A DNA stretch of 64,000 nt from Pallidibacillus pasinlerensis (lineage in GTDB: Bacteria > Bacillota > Bacilli > Bacillales > Caldibacillaceae): NCBI RefSeq assembly GCF_009996845.1, contig NZ_JAACYS010000001.1:1-64000 (forward strand), read 5' to 3'. Position 1 is the first letter of the stretch. The number at the start of each line of letters is the position of its first letter. The notes under the pieces were generated by a model. That model searched no databases, was not told the DNA's origin, and worked only from the letters and a program-made list of their open reading frames with translations. The position numbers and the translations under genes were made by a program. Shown here piece after piece: positions 57,020-64,000 of this stretch.

Positions 57020-57902
57020 AGAAGAAGCAGGGATTCGTATCGACAAACTATTAACTACCGTTGATGAAGAATGGTCCCGCACACAAATCCAAGAATGGAT
57101 TAAATCTGAACATGTGTTAGTTAATGGTAAAAAAGTGAAAACAAATTATAAATGTGAAGTGAATGATAAAATCATTGTTAACATTCCTGAACCTGTTCCA
57201 TTAAATATTGAAGCGGAAGAAATGGACTTAGATATTGTTTATGAAGATAGTGATGTCATTGTCGTTAATAAACCACGAGGAATGGTTGTTCATCCGGCAC
57301 CGGGACACACATCCGGAACATTAGTTAATGGATTAATGGCCCATTGTAAAGATCTCTCTGGCATCAATGGTGTCATGCGTCCAGGAATCGTTCACCGTAT
57401 TGATAAAGACACTTCTGGTTTATTAATGGTGGCAAAAAATGACGTAGCCCATGAAGCTTTAGTTGAACAACTTGTTGCAAAAACAGTAACAAGAAAGTAT
57501 GAGGCAATTGTCCATGGTGTAATTCCCCATGATTTCGGAACAATCGATGCACCTATTGGTCGTGATAAAACGGATCGACAAAAAATGGCCGTCGTCGATA
57601 ATGGAAAACATGCCGTCACCCATTTTAGAGTGATTGAACGTTTTACGGATTTTACCCATGTCGAATGTGAACTTGAAACAGGGAGAACTCATCAAATTCG
57701 TGTTCATATGAAATATATCGGTTATCCATTAGCGGGTGATCCGAAATATGGTCCAAGAAAAACGTTGGATATTGATGGACAAGCATTACATGCAGGGGTG
57801 CTCGGATTTGTCCATCCACGCACGAAGGAATATTTAGAATTCCAATCACCTGCACCAGAGGAATTTCAAAATCTGTTAGATTATTTAAATAAACGGAAAT
57901 AA
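56991..57902 (+). CDS. ylyB: RluD-family pseudouridine synthase YlyB
   Basis: Large-subunit rRNA pseudouridine synthase. I chose ATG 56991 after AAAGGAG, 303 residues. S4 domain at about 12-75, catalytic domain with HRIDKDTSG (catalytic Asp138) and [12 protein letters not shown]. The target uridine is not known from sequence. It is coupled to lspA by overlap. Confidence 0.94.
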   Translation: MEKVYHLVSEEEAGIRIDKLLTTVDEEWSRTQIQEWIKSEHVLVNGKKVKTNYKCEVNDKIIVNIPEPVPLNIEAEEMDLDIVYEDSDVIVVNKPRGMVVHPAPGHTSGTLVNGLMAHCKDLSGINGVMRPGIVHRIDKDTSGLLMVAKNDVAHEALVEQLVAKTVTRKYEAIVHGVIPHDFGTIDAPIGRDKTDRQKMAVVDNGKHAVTHFRVIERFTDFTHVECELETGRTHQIRVHMKYIGYPLAGDPKYGPRKTLDIDGQALHAGVLGFVHPRTKEYLEFQSPAPEEFQNLLDYLNKRK

Positions 57903-57935
57903 ACGACTGAATTTTACAACAATATAAAATACCGT

Positions 57936-57964
57936 TGACAATTTTCTAAATACCACTTATCATC
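57936..57964 (+). promoter_or_regulatory. SigA promoter of the pyr operon
   Basis: TTGACA, 17 bases, TATCAT, followed by the first PyrR attenuator. Confidence 0.8.
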
Positions 57965-57993
57965 AAATAGAAAACAATATGAACCTTTAAAAC

Positions 57994-58071
57994 AGTCCAG
58001 AGAGGCTGGGAAGGAGATGGTAAATATATTTTTGTGTGAATACCTCCTGCTCTCTGAAGCAGGATTTTTTT
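57994..58071 (+). promoter_or_regulatory. PyrR-dependent attenuator 1 (5' leader of pyrR)
   Basis: The PyrR-binding loop sequence CAGTCCAGAGAGGCTGGGAA begins at 57994. The terminator is CCTGC / GCAGG (58046-58063) with a run of seven T. CTCTC in the terminator loop can pair with the upstream GAGAG to form the antiterminator. With UMP, PyrR stabilises the upstream hairpin and favours termination. Confidence 0.92.
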
Positions 58072-58075
58072 GTGA

Positions 58076-61022
<2,947 letters not shown>

Positions 61023-61067
61023 GATTGCTATTTTAATAAAATGAAGAGTACAGGGGGATAAGCTTCC

Positions 61068-64000
61068 ATGAAAAGAACAGATATTAAGTCAATTTTAGTG
61101 ATAGGTTCTGGTCCAATTGTAATTGGTCAGGCAGCAGAATTTGATTACGCAGGAACTCAAGCTTGTTTAGCGTTAAAAGAAGAAGGTTATAAAGTTATTT
61201 TAGTAAACTCGAACCCAGCTACAATTATGACGGATCCTGAGATTGCGGATAAAGTATATATCGAACCGTTATCTGTTGAATTTTTATCCCGCATTATTCG
61301 AACTGAACGACCAGATGCACTCCTACCGACGTTAGGTGGGCAAACTGCATTAAATTTAGCGGTAGAGTTAGCGGAATCGGGTATTTTAGACGAATTTCAA
61401 GTTGAGATTTTAGGGACAAAACTTTCTTCAATTCAACAAGCTGAAGACAGGGAACTTTTCCGTGACTTAATGGAGAAACTGAATGAACCAGTACCTGAAA
61501 GTGATATTATCCATTCTATAGAAGAAGCTTACCAATTTGTTGAAAAAGTCGGCTATCCTGTTATTGTACGACCTGCCTTTACATTAGGCGGAACTGGTGG
61601 CGGAATTTGTGAAAATGAAGCGGACTTAATTGAAATTGTTTCAAACGGGATTAAATTAAGTCCGGTTAACCAAGTTTTACTAGAAAAAAGTATTGCTGGA
61701 TATAAGGAAATTGAATTTGAAGTTATGCGCGATGGAAAAGATCAAGCGATTGTCATTTGTGATATGGAAAATATTGATCCAGTCGGCATCCATACGGGTG
61801 ACTCAATCGTTGTATCCCCTAGTCAAACATTATCAAATGAGGAATATGAACTGTTAAAAAATGTTTCCTTAAAAATAATCCGTGCATTAAAAATTGAAGG
61901 TGGCTGTAACGTTCAACTAGCCCTTGATCCTAACAGTTTACAATATTACATTATCGAAGTGAACCCACGGGTAAGTCGTTCATCTGCTTTAGCTTCAAAA
62001 GCGACCGGGTTTCCAATTGCTAAAGTTGCAAGTAAGATTGCCGTTGGAATTACACTCGATGAAATGATGAATCCAGTTACAGGAAAGACTTTAGCAGAAT
62101 ATGAGCCTAATTTAGATTACGTAATTACAAAAATTCCGCGTTTTCCATTTGATAAATTCGAATCAGCACAAAGAACGCTTGGAACACAAATGAAAGCAAC
62201 TGGGGAAGTAATGGCTGTTGGTAAAACTTTTGAAGAGTCAATTTTAAAAGCGGTTCGTTCATTGGAAGCGAAGGTGTATCATTTACAATTAGCAAATTTA
62301 AGTGAATTAGATGACAAAATTATTGAAAAACGCATTAAAAAAGCAGGTGACGAGCGTCTATTCTTTATCGGTGAAGCATTAAGAAGAGGCGTATCAATCG
62401 AAACGATTCACGAATGGAGCGGAATCACATCGTTTTTTCTTGAAAAATTCCAGAATATCGTTCAATTCGAAGACAAATTAAAACAAAATGTGAATGATTG
62501 GATTGTCTTACAAGAGGCAAAAGAACTTGGTTTTTCCGATAAAACAATTGCTAAACTATGGAAATTACCAGAGATCGATGTTTATAAATTAAGAAAAGAA
62601 CAAGGTCTTATGCCCGTTTATAAAACAATTAAACCGTGCATCGGCGACAAAGTGGATTCAAATTCATATTATTACAGTACTTTTGATCAAGAAAATGAAT
62701 CAATCCGTACGGAAAAAGAAAGTATTATCGTAATCGGTTCTGGTCCAATTCGTATCGGGCAAGGGGTTGAATTTGACTACGCCACAGTCCATTCTGTATG
62801 GGCGATAAAAGAAGCGGGTTACGAAGCAATTATTATTAACAATAACCCAGAAACAGTATCAACCGACTTTAGTATTTCTGATAAATTGTACTTTGAACCC
62901 TTAACAATTGAAGATGTTATGCATGTGATTGAAGTTGAGCAGCCGAAGGGGGCTGTCGTTCAATTCGGTGGCCAAACGGCAATAAACTTAGCTTCACAAC
63001 TTGCTGAACGTGGTGTAAATATTTTAGGAACGAGTTTAGAAGACCTAGATCGGGCTGAAAACCGGAAGTTGTTTGAAAAAATGTTACAGGAAAATAATAT
63101 TCCACAACCAAAAGGGAGCACAGCTCTTAGTGTGGATGAAGCAGTAAAAATTGCAGAAGAAATCGGTTATCCAGTACTTGTTCGTCCGTCCTATGTTTTA
63201 GGTGGTCGCGCAATGGAAATTGTCTACCGTGAAAATGAACTTCGTCACTATATGGAAAATGCCGTAAAAGAAAATCCAGATCAACCGGTATTAATTGACC
63301 GCTACTTAGTTGGTAAAGAGATTGAAGTTGATGCGATTAGTGATGGAGAAAATATAGTAATTCCTGGCATTATGGAACACATTGAACGGGCAGGTGTACA
63401 CAGTGGTGACTCCATTGCAGTATATCCACCACAAAGTATTTCGGAAGGGATTCAAGAGCGGATTGTAGATTATACAATTAAATTAGCAAAATCGTTAAAT
63501 ATAAAAGGTTTATTAAACATCCAATTTGTCGAATCCCGAGGTGAAGTGTTCGTCATTGAAGTGAATCCTCGTTCAAGTCGGACCGTGCCATTTTTAAGTA
63601 AAATTACAAACATCCCAATGGCAAAAATTGCGACGAAAGTGATTTTAGGTGAATCGTTGAAAGATTTAGGATTCCAAACAGGATTAGTTGCAAATCAAGA
63701 GGGGGTATTTGTAAAAGTACCGGTCTTCTCCTTTGCGAAACTTCGTAGAGTAGATATTACTTTAGGACCGGAAATGAAATCGACCGGCGAAGTCATGGGT
63801 AAAGATAAAACGATGGAAAAAGCACTTTATAAAGGGTTAGTTGCAGCAGGTATGAAAATTCAAACTTATGGATCAGTCATTATGACGATTGCGGATAAGG
63901 ATAAAGAAGAAGCAAGTCGTTTAGCAAAACGATTCCAACAAATCGGCTATCAAATTTTAGCGACGAAAGGAACGGCGAAATATTTACAAGAAAAAAATAT
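61068..64000 (+). CDS. carB: Carbamoyl-phosphate synthase large subunit (3' end beyond window)
   Basis: Makes carbamoyl phosphate from bicarbonate, ammonia and two ATP. ATG 61068, GGGGG about eleven bases upstream. 977 codons are present of about 1070; the end of the allosteric (MGS-like) C-terminal domain is outside. Both synthetase halves are intact: [19 protein letters not shown] with [12 protein letters not shown], and [19 protein letters not shown] with [12 protein letters not shown]. It follows pyrC by only 45 bases, with no glutaminase gene carA between, so carA must be supplied from elsewhere if the enzyme uses glutamine. Confidence 0.97.
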   Translation, partial: MKRTDIKSILVIGSGPIVIGQAAEFDYAGTQACLALKEEGYKVILVNSNPATIMTDPEIADKVYIEPLSVEFLSRIIRTERPDALLPTLGGQTALNLAVELAESGILDEFQVEILGTKLSSIQQAEDRELFRDLMEKLNEPVPESDIIHSIEEAYQFVEKVGYPVIVRPAFTLGGTGGGICENEADLIEIVSNGIKLSPVNQVLLEKSIAGYKEIEFEVMRDGKDQAIVICDMENIDPVGIHTGDSIVVSPSQTLSNEEYELLKNVSLKIIRALKIEGGCNVQLALDPNSLQYYIIEVNPRVSRSSALASKATGFPIAKVASKIAVGITLDEMMNPVTGKTLAEYEPNLDYVITKIPRFPFDKFESAQRTLGTQMKATGEVMAVGKTFEESILKAVRSLEAKVYHLQLANLSELDDKIIEKRIKKAGDERLFFIGEALRRGVSIETIHEWSGITSFFLEKFQNIVQFEDKLKQNVNDWIVLQEAKELGFSDKTIAKLWKLPEIDVYKLRKEQGLMPVYKTIKPCIGDKVDSNSYYYSTFDQENESIRTEKESIIVIGSGPIRIGQGVEFDYATVHSVWAIKEAGYEAIIINNNPETVSTDFSISDKLYFEPLTIEDVMHVIEVEQPKGAVVQFGGQTAINLASQLAERGVNILGTSLEDLDRAENRKLFEKMLQENNIPQPKGSTALSVDEAVKIAEEIGYPVLVRPSYVLGGRAMEIVYRENELRHYMENAVKENPDQPVLIDRYLVGKEIEVDAISDGENIVIPGIMEHIERAGVHSGDSIAVYPPQSISEGIQERIVDYTIKLAKSLNIKGLLNIQFVESRGEVFVIEVNPRSSRTVPFLSKITNIPMAKIATKVILGESLKDLGFQTGLVANQEGVFVKVPVFSFAKLRRVDITLGPEMKSTGEVMGKDKTMEKALYKGLVAAGMKIQTYGSVIMTIADKDKEEASRLAKRFQQIGYQILATKGTAKYLQEKN

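Overview
This window is an AT-rich stretch of a spore-forming, aerobic Bacillaceae chromosome (Firmicutes). The evidence is the gene order ctaA-ctaBCDEFG-ylb cluster-dcw cluster-spoIIGA/sigE/sigG-ylm genes-divIVA-ileS-lspA-pyr operon, which follows the Bacillus subtilis map almost gene for gene. Sporulation genes (ylbJ, spoVD, spoVE, spoIIGA, sigE, sigG, gerR-like), a bacillithiol gene (bshC), a DAP-type murE, a caa3 oxidase, a T-box and PyrR attenuators all agree. Many genes start with TTG, which is usual for this group. I do not name a species.

Layout. 1-8024: heme A synthase (ctaA, cut by the window edge, minus strand) diverges from ctaB and the caa3 cytochrome oxidase operon ctaCDEF, then ctaG and a ctaM/yozB-like gene. 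8025-20600: the ylb cluster, with a YugN-like gene, ylbC (CAP protein, apparently with a CTG start), ylbD, ylbE, ricF (ylbF), ylbG, an unrecognised secreted or anchored protein, rsmD, coaD, ylbJ, ylbK, ylbL, tmcAL (ylbM), ylbN and rpmF. 20900-28300: a GerR/RsfA-type regulator, a three-gene biotin-dependent acyl-CoA carboxylase, a panE-like gene, a frameshifted DUF3397 gene and bshC. 28300-45800: the division and cell-wall cluster mraZ-rsmH-ftsL-pbpB-spoVD-murE-mraY-murD-spoVE-divIB-ylxW-ylxX-sbp-ftsA-ftsZ. 46100-48800: spoIIGA-sigE-sigG. 49000-52700: ylmDE-sepF-ylmGH-divIVA. 52700-57900: T-box-ileS, ylyA, lspA, ylyB. 57900-64000: pyrR-pyrB-pyrC-carB (cut by the right edge) with two PyrR attenuators.

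How the genes work together. The left part builds and matures a heme-A oxidase. The middle makes peptidoglycan precursors and the divisome, with the sporulation-specific synthases and the mother-cell and forespore sigma factors embedded in it. The right part makes UMP under PyrR attenuation.

Departures from the expected map: murG and murB are absent between spoVE and divIB; carA and pyrP are absent from the pyr operon; ylbB, ylbP and ylmC are absent; the acyl-CoA carboxylase trio lies at the ylbP position; one extra protein gene sits before rsmD; and the DUF3397 gene is broken at a run of eight T. A GC-rich palindromic repeat of about 100 bp occurs three times between genes (8082, 18222, 25026), with a possible remnant near 13482. 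I found no CRISPR array, prophage, insertion sequence, tRNA or rRNA, and no clearly new multi-gene system. The best candidates for follow-up are the dispersed repeat, the missing-gene gaps, the hairpin block before rsmD and the unrecognised protein at 12020-13429.
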